A stretch of 43,995 nucleotides of DNA from Streptomyces durocortorensis (GCF_016901035.1 NZ_JAFEUF010000032.1:1-43995); one strand, 5' to 3'; shown: positions 7,904 to 16,601, counted from the first letter of the stretch. Notes: generated by a model not told the origin, from the letters alone. Numbers and translations are program-made.

Positions 7904-8805
7904 CGACGCTCCCCGCACCGGGATCGGCCTCCGGGCCGGCCCCGGTCCGTCCCGGCCGCAAGCTCGGACCCATCGCCCCCACCGTCGGTTCCACCCACGC
8001 CGCGTGGCTGGAGCCGACCCGCGACCGCTACCTCGCCAGCGGCTACACCCTGGCCGAACTCAGCCTCCACGTCGTCCTTGCCAAGTCGAAGCTCTCTGAG
8101 CTCCTGCGCGGGGTGGGGCACTACCCGCGCTGGGAAGTCATGCACCGCGTCGCTGCCGTCCTGGACATCCCCAGCTGGCCGCTGTACCGGCTGTGGCAGC
8201 AGGCCGCCCTGGACGTGGGCAAGAACAGCGACTGGATCGACCGCTCCGGCGAAGGCGGGCCCGCTGTCACCACCGCCGGCTCCGGCCGCCCGCCCCTGGC
8301 CCACGGCGCCCTGCGCGCCACCGTCGAAGACGGCTACATCCGCTATGCCGACGTCTTCCTTACCGGCGACGCCCGCGACCAGGTGGTGGAGGACACCTTC
8401 GCGATCCTCTGGCTCAGCTTCGACGAGGCCCTCGCCAGCCCCGACATCCGCCGCTACGCCTGGAACCTCCTGCGCGCCACGGTCAAGGCCCGTGCTGCTC
8501 ACCGCGACGACCGCCCGCTGCTCGCGCAGAGCGCCTTCGACACCCTCGTCCTCCGCGAGGAGACCGACCCCGAGGCGCAGACGGACCAGCTGGCGGAGAG
8601 CATCGAGCTCTTCCTCGCGATCAGCAGGCTGCCCGACAACCACATGGACGTCATGGTGCTGCGACACCTGTGCGGCTTCCGCATCCGGGAGACCTCCGAA
8701 CTCCTCGGAGTACCGATTGCCGCCGTACGGTCCGACGAACGCCATGCCCGACGCTTCATCACCGAGACCACCGAGCTGCACCTGACCGAAGGACCTACCC
8801 CATGA
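7900..8805 (+). CDS. HTH plus sigma-factor-like transcriptional regulator
   Basis: A 301-residue protein that appears to join two DNA-binding modules. Residues about 40-110 (YLASGYTLAELSLHVV, KSKLSELLRG, WEVMHRVAAVLDIPSWPLYRLW) resemble an XRE-type helix-turn-helix with a cognate-regulator tail. Residues about 145-200 resemble ECF sigma region 2 (VEDGYIRYADVFL, VVEDTFAILWLSF), and about 230-290 resemble region 4 (LFLAISRLPDNHMDVMVLRH, RIRETSELLGVPIAAVRSDE). GTG 7900 overlaps the preceding stop by 4 bases and the next ATG overlaps this stop by 4. Likely role: control of plasmid or transfer genes; whether it binds RNA polymerase as a sigma factor cannot be told from sequence alone. Confidence 0.7.
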   Translation: MTTLPAPGSASGPAPVRPGRKLGPIAPTVGSTHAAWLEPTRDRYLASGYTLAELSLHVVLAKSKLSELLRGVGHYPRWEVMHRVAAVLDIPSWPLYRLWQQAALDVGKNSDWIDRSGEGGPAVTTAGSGRPPLAHGALRATVEDGYIRYADVFLTGDARDQVVEDTFAILWLSFDEALASPDIRRYAWNLLRATVKARAAHRDDRPLLAQSAFDTLVLREETDPEAQTDQLAESIELFLAISRLPDNHMDVMVLRHLCGFRIRETSELLGVPIAAVRSDERHARRFITETTELHLTEGPTP

Positions 8806-9626
8806 CCACACTGGACGCTGTCCTCTCCCGGGCACTGCTCGCCTCCGACCGCACCGTTCCGCGTGACACCGTCCCCACCCGAGACACGAACCGGCGAGGG
8901 GAGGTCACTCCGAGGCAGACGGCCGGGTCGGCGGCCGACGACCTGCGCGCGCTGTGCGAGACCGTGGTGCGGCACACCCCGGCCACCGCCGTTGGCGAGT
9001 TCGTCACCGACCAGATCCCCGCACCCCGCGCCGCCCTGGTCCTGGCCTGCGTACTCCAGCTCAGCGACACCGACGACGGCGCCCGCTTCTGGTGGCAGTA
9101 CGCCGCAGGCGCCGGACAACCTGCCGCCGCCTACTGCCTGTATCTCCACCACCTCGCCCTCGGCGAGACTCACGTCGCCAGCTGGTGGCACACCCAGACC
9201 GATGAGGCCGGCACCTGCAAACCCGTACCGCGCGCCCCCGCGGCGCGCACCGAGATCCGCTGCGCCGACGATCCCGGCCTCCCTGCCCTTCTGCGGGACG
9301 GTGAAGTCGTCTCGACCACCACCCTGCTGCGTGTCCTGAGGCAGCTGGCCCGGCACGTCACCCGTCAGCGCTCCTCCGTCGTCCTGGAGCTGATGGCCTA
9401 CATGCCCGTCGCCGTGGCCAGCGGCTACCTGCGCGAACCTGACAGCGAGATCCCGCTGCCGGGACCGAACTTCGCCCACCAGGTCCGCGACCGACTGAAC
9501 ACAGCCCACCGCTCTCTTCGCCCCAGCGGCCTTCCGCCCCGCTCGCAGTCCCGTCCCCGGCCACGGCCAGGCGACCACCACCAGTGGCGGCGCGACCGCC
9601 ACGCAGACGAAGCCGCAACCCGCTGA
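8802..9626 (+). CDS. Conserved Streptomyces mobile-element protein of unknown function
   Basis: A 274-residue protein coupled to the regulator upstream through ATGA. Its core, about residues 75-125, contains ALVLACVLQLSDTDDGARFW and WQYAAGAGQPAAAYCLYLHH, a Sel1- or TPR-like helical block that I recall from regulator-linked proteins in Streptomyces. The middle (LLRDGEVVSTTTLLRVLRQL) is also helical and the last 50 residues are a Pro/Arg-rich tail. There is no catalytic motif or membrane segment. The tight coupling suggests it acts with the sigma-like regulator, possibly as its cytoplasmic partner; that is inference. Confidence 0.65.
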   Translation: MTTLDAVLSRALLASDRTVPRDTVPTRDTNRRGEVTPRQTAGSAADDLRALCETVVRHTPATAVGEFVTDQIPAPRAALVLACVLQLSDTDDGARFWWQYAAGAGQPAAAYCLYLHHLALGETHVASWWHTQTDEAGTCKPVPRAPAARTEIRCADDPGLPALLRDGEVVSTTTLLRVLRQLARHVTRQRSSVVLELMAYMPVAVASGYLREPDSEIPLPGPNFAHQVRDRLNTAHRSLRPSGLPPRSQSRPRPRPGDHHQWRRDRHADEAATR

Positions 9627-9635
9627 ACCTATCCG

Positions 9636-9659
9636 CCGCGGCACCCCAGGGTGCCGCGG
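9636..9659. terminator. Stem-loop terminator of the regulator operon
   Basis: CCGCGGCACC at 9636-9645 pairs with 9650-9659 around a CCAG loop, 10 bases past the stop at 9626. Confidence 0.7.
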
Positions 9660-9790
9660 CCGGTACCCCCGGGGACGATGGCCAGAGGCGTCGTTAAGGG
9701 ACTCGGTGCTCTACGTTCCCGCCCGCTCGGTCCCGCGACCGCGTCTCCAACCTGGAGACCGGCGGGGCCGGGCGGAAAGGAACCATCGCC

Positions 9791-9856
9791 ATGACCTTCA
9801 TCGAGCCCGTCCTGTACATCGGCGACGGCTTCGCCTATTCCGGCGACACGCCCTGA
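9791..9856 (+). CDS. 21-residue peptide frame with good ribosome site
   Basis: ATG 9791 opens a frame encoding MTFIEPVLYIGDGFAYSGDT plus one Pro and ends at TGA 9854-9856. GGAAAGGAA lies about 8 bases upstream, better than the site of many genes here. It may be a real small peptide, a leader, or the surviving start of a truncated gene. It overlaps the tail of the broken leftward frame by about 20 bases. Confidence 0.3.
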   Translation: MTFIEPVLYIGDGFAYSGDTP

Positions 9857-10100
9857 CCCCGGCCGCCGGTCTCGGCGCCCGGGGTGCCCTCGGTCAGATG
9901 GCCGGCGGTGTTCTCGAGCCCCAGCAGCGTCCACTCGACCCCGGCCCGCTCCCGGGTTCCGCGTTGTCGTAGCGGCCTTCGGCGTCGGCGCGGATGTTCG
10001 CGGCGAGGGCGCGCAGGTCCTTCTGCAGTCCCTGCCGCTTGGCCGCGTCCATGGCCTGGATCATCTCGTCGGTGATGTCACCGGGTCGCAGTGCGCTCAT
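9835..10100 (-). pseudogene. Frameshifted small hypothetical gene
   Basis: Leftward from ATG 10100, behind AAGGCGAGG, the frame gives MSALRPGDITDEMIQAMDAA and continues KRQGLQKDLRALAANIRADAEGRYDNA. Near 9950 coding character moves to another frame (RAGVEWTLLGLENTAGHLTE) that ends at TAG 9835-9837. Joining the two would give a sensible helical protein of about 88 residues, so a single-base indel is likely. The uninterrupted version in the first frame stops at 9894 (68 residues). I know no function for it. Confidence 0.45.
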
Positions 10101-10149
10101 CGCCTCGCCTTGGATGACGTCCCCCGCTGATGGCCATATCTCCAGGGCG

Positions 10150-10179
10150 CTGACCTGTGACGGGTGGTGGCGATAGCGT
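10150..10179 (+). promoter_or_regulatory. Putative promoter giving a leaderless transcript
   Basis: CTGACC (10150-10155), an 18-base spacer and TAGCGT (10174-10179) match a vegetative Streptomyces promoter. The start codon ATG 10188 lies 8 bases past the -10 box and no ribosome site precedes it, so transcription probably starts at or next to the A of ATG. Confidence 0.5.
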
Positions 10180-10187
10180 CCTGCCTC

Positions 10188-10799
10188 ATGACCACCACCG
10201 ACACGATCGCGGCCCTGGCTCTGGCCGTCGCGGTCGTCGCTGCCGTTGCCGCCATCGGCTCCTGGAGGGCCGCGCGCAACGCCAACGGGGCCGCGCAGAC
10301 CCTGTCCCGGATCGAGGAGCAGCGCCTGCACGCCGATTTCACCCCGCACTTCCGCTGCACGGTCGTGGCCAACGAGGCTCGCTCCACCGCCATGCTGCGA
10401 GTCCACCTCGAAGGCCCGCCCGGCCTGCTGTCCCACGGCACCATCGAGATCACCGCCTCCCTGCGCAACGACAACCCGCACCGCGGCGACGGACCTCACC
10501 TCGCAGGCACCCCGACTCCCGAAGAGGTCCGCGCTCACATCTGGGGGCCGTGGAAGTTCAGCGCGGACGGACGCGACGACACCGGCCGTACGGTCGCCCC
10601 GCAGCAGTTAGCGATCGGCGAGTGGACGCGCTACGGCCTCACCCCCACCACCCCGCCGTCGTGGTCGGCGGACACCGCGGACGACTGGCGCCGCGACTAC
10701 GCGAACGCGCCGTTGCGCCTGAGCATCACCGCCAGGTCCAAGGGCATTACCTGGACCGTTCCGCTGGAAGTTCCCGTTACAACCGAGGGCACTGCTTGA
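10188..10799 (+). CDS. Membrane-anchored protein of unknown function
   Basis: A 203-residue protein. Residues about 4-25 form one N-terminal hydrophobic helix (TIAALALAVAVVAAVAAIGS), followed by a short coiled-coil-like stretch (AARNANGAAQTLSRIEEQR) and a soluble domain of about 150 residues that looks beta-rich (FTPHFRCTVVAN, MLRVHLEGP, LRLSITARSKG, WTVPLEVPV). This layout is common among uncharacterised actinobacterial proteins. The start is ATG 10188 rather than the upstream in-frame GTG codons, because a promoter -10 lies just before it. Confidence 0.65.
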   Translation: MTTTDTIAALALAVAVVAAVAAIGSWRAARNANGAAQTLSRIEEQRLHADFTPHFRCTVVANEARSTAMLRVHLEGPPGLLSHGTIEITASLRNDNPHRGDGPHLAGTPTPEEVRAHIWGPWKFSADGRDDTGRTVAPQQLAIGEWTRYGLTPTTPPSWSADTADDWRRDYANAPLRLSITARSKGITWTVPLEVPVTTEGTA

Positions 10800-10984
10800 C
10801 CCCTGCCCACCGGGCCGGCCGTCACGCACCGACGCCCGGCCCCGGCCCCGGCCGCAGGGACGCGGGCAGCTGGCTCGCTACGCTGTCGAAGCCGCAGCGA
10901 AGTCGGCAGGATCGGCCCGGAATGGAGGCCGGGCCGGGCTCGCGCTGTCGATGGTGACGGAACACCGGCCGCCAGCACCGCTGC

Positions 10985-11818
10985 TCAGGCGTGGATGTGC
11001 ACGACGTAGGCCTGGTCATCGATCTCACGCAGGACGCTGACAGCGAGCATGAGCGCGGTCAAGGCATTGGAGGCGGTGTACTGCACGGTGCCTGCCGCGT
11101 GGGCGGTGGCGTGCCGGTTGAAGATGGATGGCACGGCCTGGGGGTGAAAGAACTCCTCCAGAGTCTTTGCCAGCGGCAGGAAGATGGCGGCCCTTCGGAA
11201 CTCTCCGATCGCGGCGTCTTCCTCGGCTTCGACGCTGGGAACACTCCGCTTGATTTGCCGGTAGCTCCAGCGGCCTCTGGTGAGCCACTCGGGGTTGGCG
11301 AAGGCCATGCCGCGCATGAGGGTGTCCCAGACGTTCGCGGCCAGTGCCTGGCCGCTGCTGAACATGCCGTTTTCGATGGCTCGGGCACACTCCTCAAGCA
11401 GTTCCCGCTGTGCTGTGAGCCGCTCGTCCGTGACATCCACGAGGGCTTCACGGCAGGACGTGAGGATCTGCGGCCGACTGTCGTCGATGACCTGTGCGCG
11501 AGAAGAGGCGCCGTCGGCTGCGAGCAGTTGCCGGATGACGTCAGCCGGAGGCACCCACGCCAGAGGTACACCCTCTTGCATCAGCCGGACCATGTCCCGG
11601 TAGTCCAGGTGCTGGCCGCGCCAGTTCTCCGGCATCATCGCGTCCAAGCGCTCCAGCACGGGCAGCAGAGGCGCGACAGCCTTGGCCAGAGTCTCCCGCA
11701 GCGGCATCGGGAGCACCACCTTCGGTGCCGGCCTGATCGACGCAGCCATCGTCCGGCGGATGTTCTGGGTAGCCGCGTCCAGAATCGCGGCCAGTCGCGC
11801 GTCGAAATCATTCGTCAT
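10985..11818 (-). CDS. HEPN-like protein, possible defence ribonuclease
   Basis: A 277-residue protein. Near the C-terminus it reads IFNRHATAHAAGTVQYTASN, then ALTALMLAVSVLREI; the R-x4-H arrangement (RHATAH) followed by long helices is the pattern of HEPN-type RNases found in toxin and abortive-infection systems. The N-terminal 190 residues are helical and unassigned. ATG 11818 has GGGAGGGG upstream. The left inverted repeat of the Tn3-family transposon lies only 20 bases before the start, so the insertion probably displaced its native promoter; expression may now depend on the transposon end. The HEPN call rests on the motif and helix pattern only. Confidence 0.55.
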   Translation of the reverse strand: MTNDFDARLAAILDAATQNIRRTMAASIRPAPKVVLPMPLRETLAKAVAPLLPVLERLDAMMPENWRGQHLDYRDMVRLMQEGVPLAWVPPADVIRQLLAADGASSRAQVIDDSRPQILTSCREALVDVTDERLTAQRELLEECARAIENGMFSSGQALAANVWDTLMRGMAFANPEWLTRGRWSYRQIKRSVPSVEAEEDAAIGEFRRAAIFLPLAKTLEEFFHPQAVPSIFNRHATAHAAGTVQYTASNALTALMLAVSVLREIDDQAYVVHIHA

Positions 11819-11831
11819 AGAGGCCCCTCCC

Positions 11832-11877
11832 GGCCTTGGGGCACAGCGGTACAGCGGTTAACGCTAAGCCGGTGATC
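11832..11877 (+). repeat. Left terminal inverted repeat of the Tn3-family transposon
   Basis: 46 bases, GGCCTTGGGGCACAGCGG at the outer side and AACGCTAAGCCGGTGATC at the inner side, identical to the reverse complement of 18560-18605. The canonical Tn3-type end would be the GGGG at 11838; six further outward bases also match. Confidence 0.93.
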
Positions 11878-11930
11878 ATGGGCTTCTAGCACAGCAGATC
11901 GGTCTGGCGCCGGTGTTCGGCGGAAGATCG

Positions 11931-11957
11931 TTGAGCGGCTGCGGGCGTCGTTAGCGT
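11931..11957 (+). promoter_or_regulatory. Putative tnpA promoter
   Basis: TTGAGC (11931-11936) and TAGCGT (11952-11957), 15 bases apart, with ATG 11965 seven bases beyond the -10 box and no ribosome site, suggesting a leaderless tnpA message. The short spacer implies a weak promoter. Confidence 0.4.
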
Positions 11958-11964
11958 CAGGTCC

Positions 11965-14900
11965 ATGCCAGTGGAGTTCTTGACCGACGAGCAGGCGGCT
12001 TCGTACGGGAAGTTCAACGAGGAGCCGACCCGGCCGGAGCTGGAGCGGTTCTTCTTCCTCGACGACGAGGACCGCAAGCTGGTCGCGAAGCGGCGCGGTG
12101 ATCACAACCGGCTCGGGTTCGCTCTCCAGATGTGCACCGTGCGCTACATCGGCCGGTTCCTCCCGGACGACCCGCTGGACGTTCCGTGGGCGGTGGTGGA
12201 GTACCTCGGGGAACAGCTCGGCATCGAGGACTCCTCGTGCGTGAAGCAGTACACCGAGCGCAAGCCGACGGCGTACGAGCACGCGTGGGAGATCCGGGAC
12301 GCGTACGAGTACCACGAGTACGACGATGCGGAGTGGGGTCGGAAGTTCCGGACGTTCCTGCACGGGCGGGCGTGGACGCACGCCGAGGGGCCGGTGGCCC
12401 TGTTCAACCAGGCGGTGGGCTGGTTGCGCCGGCACCGGGTGCTGCTGCCCGGGGTGAGCGTGCTGGCCCGGAAGGTGTCGGAGGTTCGGGCGGTCGCGGA
12501 GAAGCGGCTGCACGCCACGGTCGCCAGGGCCGCGCACCGGGCGGACGCGGCGCTGCCCGGGGACCTGGTGGCCACGCTGGCGGTGCCGGAGGGTGCCCGG
12601 TTCTCGGAGCTGGAGCGGCTACGCCGGCCGCCGACGCGGACGACGGGTACGGCGTTCGCGCGGTCGCTGGAGCGGGTCGATGAGATCGGCGCGTTCGGTC
12701 TGGGCCGGGTGCGGCTGTCGCAGGTCCCGCCGAACCGGCTGGCCGCGCTGGCCCGGTACGGGCTGGGGTCGAAGGCGGCGAGCCTGGAGCGGGCCGAGGA
12801 GCCCAAGCGCACCGCGATGCTCACCGCGGTGATGCGGCACCTGGAGGCGAAGGCCATCGACGAGGCCCTGGACCTGTTCCAGGTGCTGATGGCGACCCGG
12901 CTGCTCAGCACCGCGAGGCGGGCGACGGAGAAGGAGCGCCTGTCGACGCTGCCGCAGCTGGAGAAGGCGTCGAGGACGCTCGCGCGGGCGGCGAAGGTGC
13001 TGTTCGAGGAGCTGGAGCTGGTCGAGACGCACGGCGCCGACCTGGACACGGCGGCGCTGTGGGCGGCGGTCGAGGAGGTCGCCCCGCGCCAGGCGGTGAT
13101 GACCGCGGCCGCCGTCGTGGTATCCCTGGTGCCCGAGGACGAGGACTCCGCCGACGTCGCGATGCGGGCGGCGCTGACCACCCGCTACAACACGGTGCGC
13201 CCGTTCCTGGCGCTGCTGGGCGAGTCGAAGGCGCTGGCGGCGTCGACCGGCGGCGCGCGGGTGCTCGCCGGGGTGAAGCGGCTGCCCGCGCTGGCGCGGC
13301 GGCGGGTGAAGGACAAGCCGCTGCTGCCGCGCGAGGTGGACGAGAAGCTGGTGCCGCCGGCGTGGCGCAAGGCGGTCTACGCGAACGCCGATCTGCCGCA
13401 GGGGTCGGTGGACCGGAACGCGTACGTGGTGTGCGTGCTGGAGCAGCTGCACCGGGCCTTGAACAACCGCAACGTGTTCGCCTCCCCTTCGCACCGGTGG
13501 TCCGACCCGCGGGCCCGGCTCCTGGACGGCGCGGCGTGGGACGCGGTGTGCGAGGACGTGCTGGCCGGGCTGAGCCTGGACATGCCCGTCACCGAGCACA
13601 TGGCGGAGCTGGTGCGGGCCCTGGACGCGGGCTGGAAGCAGATGGCCGAGCGCCTGGAGTCGGCGGGCAAGGACGCGAAGGTGTCGCTCGACGTCCAGCG
13701 AGACGGCCGGGTGAAGCTGAACGTGGAGAAGCTCGGCGCGCTCGGCGAGCCGAAGTCGCTGGCCTGGCTGCGGGGGCGGGTCGAGAAGATGCTCCCGAAG
13801 ATCGACCTGCCGGACCTGCTCTTCGAGGTCCACTCCTGGACCGTGTTCCTCGACGCCTTTGTCCACCTCGGGGACGGCACCACCCGCATGAAGGACCTGA
13901 CCACCTCGGTGGTCGCGCTGCTGGTGAGCGAGGCGTGCAACATCGGCATGACCCCGGTCACCAACCCCGGCCACGAAGCGCTGACCCGCTCCCGCCTGGT
14001 CCACGTCGACCAGTTCTACCTGCGCGCCGACACCATCGCCGCGGCGAACGCGGTTCTGATCGAGGCCCAGGCCGAGGTGCCGATCGTGCAGTTCTGGGGC
14101 GACGGGCTGCTGGCCTCGGTCGACGGACTGCGTTTCGTCGTTCCCGTCCGCACGATCAGCGCAGCGCCCTCCCCGAAGTACTTCGGGTTCAAGCGCGGCA
14201 TCACCTGGCTCAACGCCGTCAACGACCAGGTCGCGGGCATCGGGCAGATGGTCGTCCCCGGCACCCCGCGCGACTCCCTGCACATCCTGGACGCGCTGCT
14301 GAACCTCGACGGCGGCGTGAAGCCGGAGATGGTGGCCACCGACAACGCGAGCTACAGCGACATCGTGTTCGGGATCTTCAAGATCCTGGGCTACAACTTC
14401 AGCCCCCGCTTCAAGGACCTGGACGACCAGCGGTTCTGGCGGGCGACGATGCCCGGGGTGGAGACGGGGACGTACGGGGTGCTGGAGCCGCTCGCCCGCA
14501 ACCGCGTCAACCTGAAGAAGATCGAGACGTGGTGGCCGGACATGCTCCGAGTCGCGGGCTCCCTGGTCACCAACCAGGTCCGCGCCTACGACCTGCTGCG
14601 GATGTTCGGCCGCGAGGGCCACCCCACCCCGCTGGGACAGGCGTTCGCCGAGTACGGGCGGATCGCCAAGACCGAGCACCTGATGCGAATGGTCGACCCC
14701 GTGGACGACACCTACCGCAGGCAGATGAACCGCCAGCTCACCGTGCAGGAGTCCCGCCACAAGCTGGCCCGCGACGTCTGCCACGGCAAGCGCGGCACCA
14801 TCCACCAGGCGTACCGCGACGGCATGGAGGACCAGCTCGGCGCTCTCGGCCTGGTCCTCAACGCCATCGTGCTGTGGACGACGAAGTACATCGACGCCGC

Positions 14901-15096
14901 CGTCGGCCAGCTCCGCGCCGAGGGACACGAGCTGAGGGACGAGGACATCGCCCGGCTCTCTCCGCTCAAGCACCGCAACCTCAACGTGCTCGGCCGCTAC
15001 AGCTTCACCGCCTCCACCCCGGCCGCCGGCGCCCTGCGCCCGCTGCGCGACCCGGACGCGGCCGGGCTCGGGCTGGATGAGGACGACGAGGAGTAG
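11965..15096 (+). CDS. tnpA: Tn3-family transposase TnpA
   Basis: Recognises the 46-base ends and carries out replicative transposition to a cointegrate. At 1,043 residues it is full length for the family. The N-terminal 180 residues (opening EFLTDEQAASYGKF) match the DNA-binding DUF4158-type region; the catalytic region lies at about 590-1000. Visible acidic residues are D713/D720 in FWGDGLLASVDGLRF, D793 in EMVATDNASYSDIVF and E929 in VQESRHKLAR, the positions expected for the family DDE triad, followed by the conserved EDQLGALGLVLNAIVLWTTK. ATG 11965 follows a -10 box directly. There is no frameshift or internal stop. It shares the element with a serine resolvase that would resolve the cointegrate. 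Confidence 0.95.
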   Translation: MPVEFLTDEQAASYGKFNEEPTRPELERFFFLDDEDRKLVAKRRGDHNRLGFALQMCTVRYIGRFLPDDPLDVPWAVVEYLGEQLGIEDSSCVKQYTERKPTAYEHAWEIRDAYEYHEYDDAEWGRKFRTFLHGRAWTHAEGPVALFNQAVGWLRRHRVLLPGVSVLARKVSEVRAVAEKRLHATVARAAHRADAALPGDLVATLAVPEGARFSELERLRRPPTRTTGTAFARSLERVDEIGAFGLGRVRLSQVPPNRLAALARYGLGSKAASLERAEEPKRTAMLTAVMRHLEAKAIDEALDLFQVLMATRLLSTARRATEKERLSTLPQLEKASRTLARAAKVLFEELELVETHGADLDTAALWAAVEEVAPRQAVMTAAAVVVSLVPEDEDSADVAMRAALTTRYNTVRPFLALLGESKALAASTGGARVLAGVKRLPALARRRVKDKPLLPREVDEKLVPPAWRKAVYANADLPQGSVDRNAYVVCVLEQLHRALNNRNVFASPSHRWSDPRARLLDGAAWDAVCEDVLAGLSLDMPVTEHMAELVRALDAGWKQMAERLESAGKDAKVSLDVQRDGRVKLNVEKLGALGEPKSLAWLRGRVEKMLPKIDLPDLLFEVHSWTVFLDAFVHLGDGTTRMKDLTTSVVALLVSEACNIGMTPVTNPGHEALTRSRLVHVDQFYLRADTIAAANAVLIEAQAEVPIVQFWGDGLLASVDGLRFVVPVRTISAAPSPKYFGFKRGITWLNAVNDQVAGIGQMVVPGTPRDSLHILDALLNLDGGVKPEMVATDNASYSDIVFGIFKILGYNFSPRFKDLDDQRFWRATMPGVETGTYGVLEPLARNRVNLKKIETWWPDMLRVAGSLVTNQVRAYDLLRMFGREGHPTPLGQAFAEYGRIAKTEHLMRMVDPVDDTYRRQMNRQLTVQESRHKLARDVCHGKRGTIHQAYRDGMEDQLGALGLVLNAIVLWTTKYIDAAVGQLRAEGHELRDEDIARLSPLKHRNLNVLGRYSFTASTPAAGALRPLRDPDAAGLGLDEDDEE

Positions 15097-15123
15097 AGGA
15101 GCTCTTGGCGTCTCCCGCCGGGG

Positions 15124-15158
15124 CCCGGATCGCTGTCCGGGTGGGAGCGTTTCGCTCC
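15124..15158. terminator. Twin hairpins between convergent tnpA and SnoaL genes
   Basis: CCCGGA/TCCGGG (15124-15129 and 15136-15141) and GGAGCG/CGCTCC (15144-15149 and 15153-15158) form two adjacent stem-loops in the spacer between the convergent genes, probably a bidirectional terminator. Confidence 0.5.
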
Positions 15159-15224
15159 AGGCGGGTGCCGTCGGCGGGCGGCGGTGGAGAGGTGCAGGGT
15201 GTGGCCCTGTCGAGGCCCGTGTCG

Positions 15225-15641
15225 TCAGGCGGCGGAGCCGGTCGTGAGCTGGTCCATGATGTCGGCCAGGTTGTAGTGGGCCCGCTTCTCGATGATCTTC
15301 CCGTCCTTGAACGTGAACAGGTTGAACATGGAGAAACGTACGTGCGCTCCGCGCGGGGGGATGCCGTAGTAGTCGCCGCCCTGGTCTCCTTCGACCACGA
15401 CGTAGGCGCCGACCTTGTCGCCTTCGGCGACGGTGTCGAGGACCGTCAGGCGGTTGCCGGGGAAGGCGTCGAGGTGCTTCTTCTCCGCGTCGATGAACCC
15501 TGCGACTCCGGGCCGGGGGCTGTCGATCTGGGAGTAGAAGACGAAGTCCGGGTGGAACATGCCGGTGAGCGTGTCGTAGTCGCCCTGCTGAAGGGCCTGG
15601 TAGAAGCGGCGCACGAGGCCGGCGTTGGTACCGGTGGACAT
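15225..15641 (-). CDS. SnoaL-like / NTF2-fold protein
   Basis: A 138-residue single-domain protein of the SnoaL-like ester-cyclase/NTF2 superfamily, whose members bind hydrophobic small molecules and include polyketide cyclases and hydrolases. It opens LVRRFYQALQQGDYDTLTGM, continues with FHPDFVFYSQID and the strand-rich block VGAYVVVEGDQ, and closes with VRFSMFNLFTFKDGKIIEKR, the classic C-terminal strand pair. GAAGGA lies upstream of ATG 15641. It lies downstream of the hydrolase gene on the same strand, so both may share the regulated promoter at 16.6 kb, although a 134-base gap separates them. Substrate unknown. Confidence 0.82.
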   Translation of the reverse strand: MSTGTNAGLVRRFYQALQQGDYDTLTGMFHPDFVFYSQIDSPRPGVAGFIDAEKKHLDAFPGNRLTVLDTVAEGDKVGAYVVVEGDQGGDYYGIPPRGAHVRFSMFNLFTFKDGKIIEKRAHYNLADIMDQLTTGSAA

Positions 15642-15775
15642 GTGATCGGGTCCTTCTCTGTCGTTCTGGCACGGCGCACGGGACGCCGCGAAGGGTCGTG
15701 CCGGGGCCGGGGCTCGGCGTGTGTGGAGTCCCCCCCCCGGCCCGAGGTCCCGGTTCCTTGAGTGGCGGGCCGGGC

Positions 15776-16564
15776 TCAGGCGCGCTGCGCCCAGTCCTGG
15801 TCCAGGCGGTCGGTCAGGCCCGCGGCGGCGAAGGCGGCCTTCAGCTCGTCGCGGCCCTCGGTGAAGTGGGCCCAGCTGTCGTGGTGGACCGGGACGACAC
15901 GGCGGGCGTCAAGCATCCGGGTGGCTTCGGCGGCCTGGGCGCTGTCCAGGACGATCAGGTTGCCGTCGAAGACCATGGGGAAGCGGGGGGCACCGGCGAA
16001 CAGCAGGGCGGTGTCGATCGGGGCGAAGCGCTCGGCGATCTCCCTGACCGCGTCGAGCGAGGCGTTGTCGCCACTGACGTAAACCGTCGGCAGGCCCTCC
16101 CCCGTCAGGACGAAGCCGACGACCTGGCCGGCGAGGGGCTCGACCTCCTCACGCGCACCGGGGCCGTGGATGGCGGGGACCCCGGTCACCGTGACGGTGC
16201 CGCCGCCCGGACGCTCCAGCTCGACCGTCTCCCAGTCGGCCAGGCCCTTGGCCTTCGCACCGAGGCGCTCGCCGCCACCGGGGGTGGTCAGGGTGAGGGG
16301 AACGTCGGCGAGCAGGGCGCGGCCGGAGGTGTCGAGGTTGTCGGCGTGCTCATCGTGGGAGAGCAGAACCACGTCGACGGGGCCGAGCTCGGCGGGCGTG
16401 GTGGTGGAGGGGGCGGTCTTGGTCATGGTCGGGCCGTGCGAGGCGTAGTCGCCGGGGCCGTCGAAGGTCGGGTCGGTCAGGAAGTGCAGGCCGCCGTACT
16501 CGAACAGGGCGGTCGGACCGCCGAACGTGCGGACCGGGAACTGGCTGGCGTTGAGCTGGGACAT
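15776..16564 (-). CDS. Metallo-beta-lactamase-fold hydrolase (UlaG-like)
   Basis: A 262-residue cytoplasmic metal hydrolase. The first metal motif is HDEHAD (H70, H73, D75), with H133 in GVPAIHGPG, D166 in YVSGDN and a late histidine pair in VVPVHHDSW near 226, the pattern of the UlaG-like branch rather than of beta-lactamases. ATG 16564 is selected because GGAG sits 5 bases before it; in-frame ATG 16567 and GTG 16582 are alternatives. A promoter lies just upstream (TTGCAT, 18 bases, TAGCCT on this strand) and overlaps an inverted-repeat operator shared with the divergent CGNR gene. A role in degrading or detoxifying a small molecule sensed by that regulator is inference; substrate unknown. 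Confidence 0.85.
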   Translation of the reverse strand: MSQLNASQFPVRTFGGPTALFEYGGLHFLTDPTFDGPGDYASHGPTMTKTAPSTTTPAELGPVDVVLLSHDEHADNLDTSGRALLADVPLTLTTPGGGERLGAKAKGLADWETVELERPGGGTVTVTGVPAIHGPGAREEVEPLAGQVVGFVLTGEGLPTVYVSGDNASLDAVREIAERFAPIDTALLFAGAPRFPMVFDGNLIVLDSAQAAEATRMLDARRVVPVHHDSWAHFTEGRDELKAAFAAAGLTDRLDQDWAQRA

Positions 16565-16601
16565 CATGTCTCCGTTTCTCACGAAAAAAACCTGCGGTTA
16601 A

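Noticed and set aside
12144..15672. Long leftward and out-of-frame rightward frames across the Tn3 transposase
   Set aside because: GC-rich codon shadowing. tnpA explains the interval with conserved catalytic motifs; the others are Arg/Pro/Ala-rich without domains.
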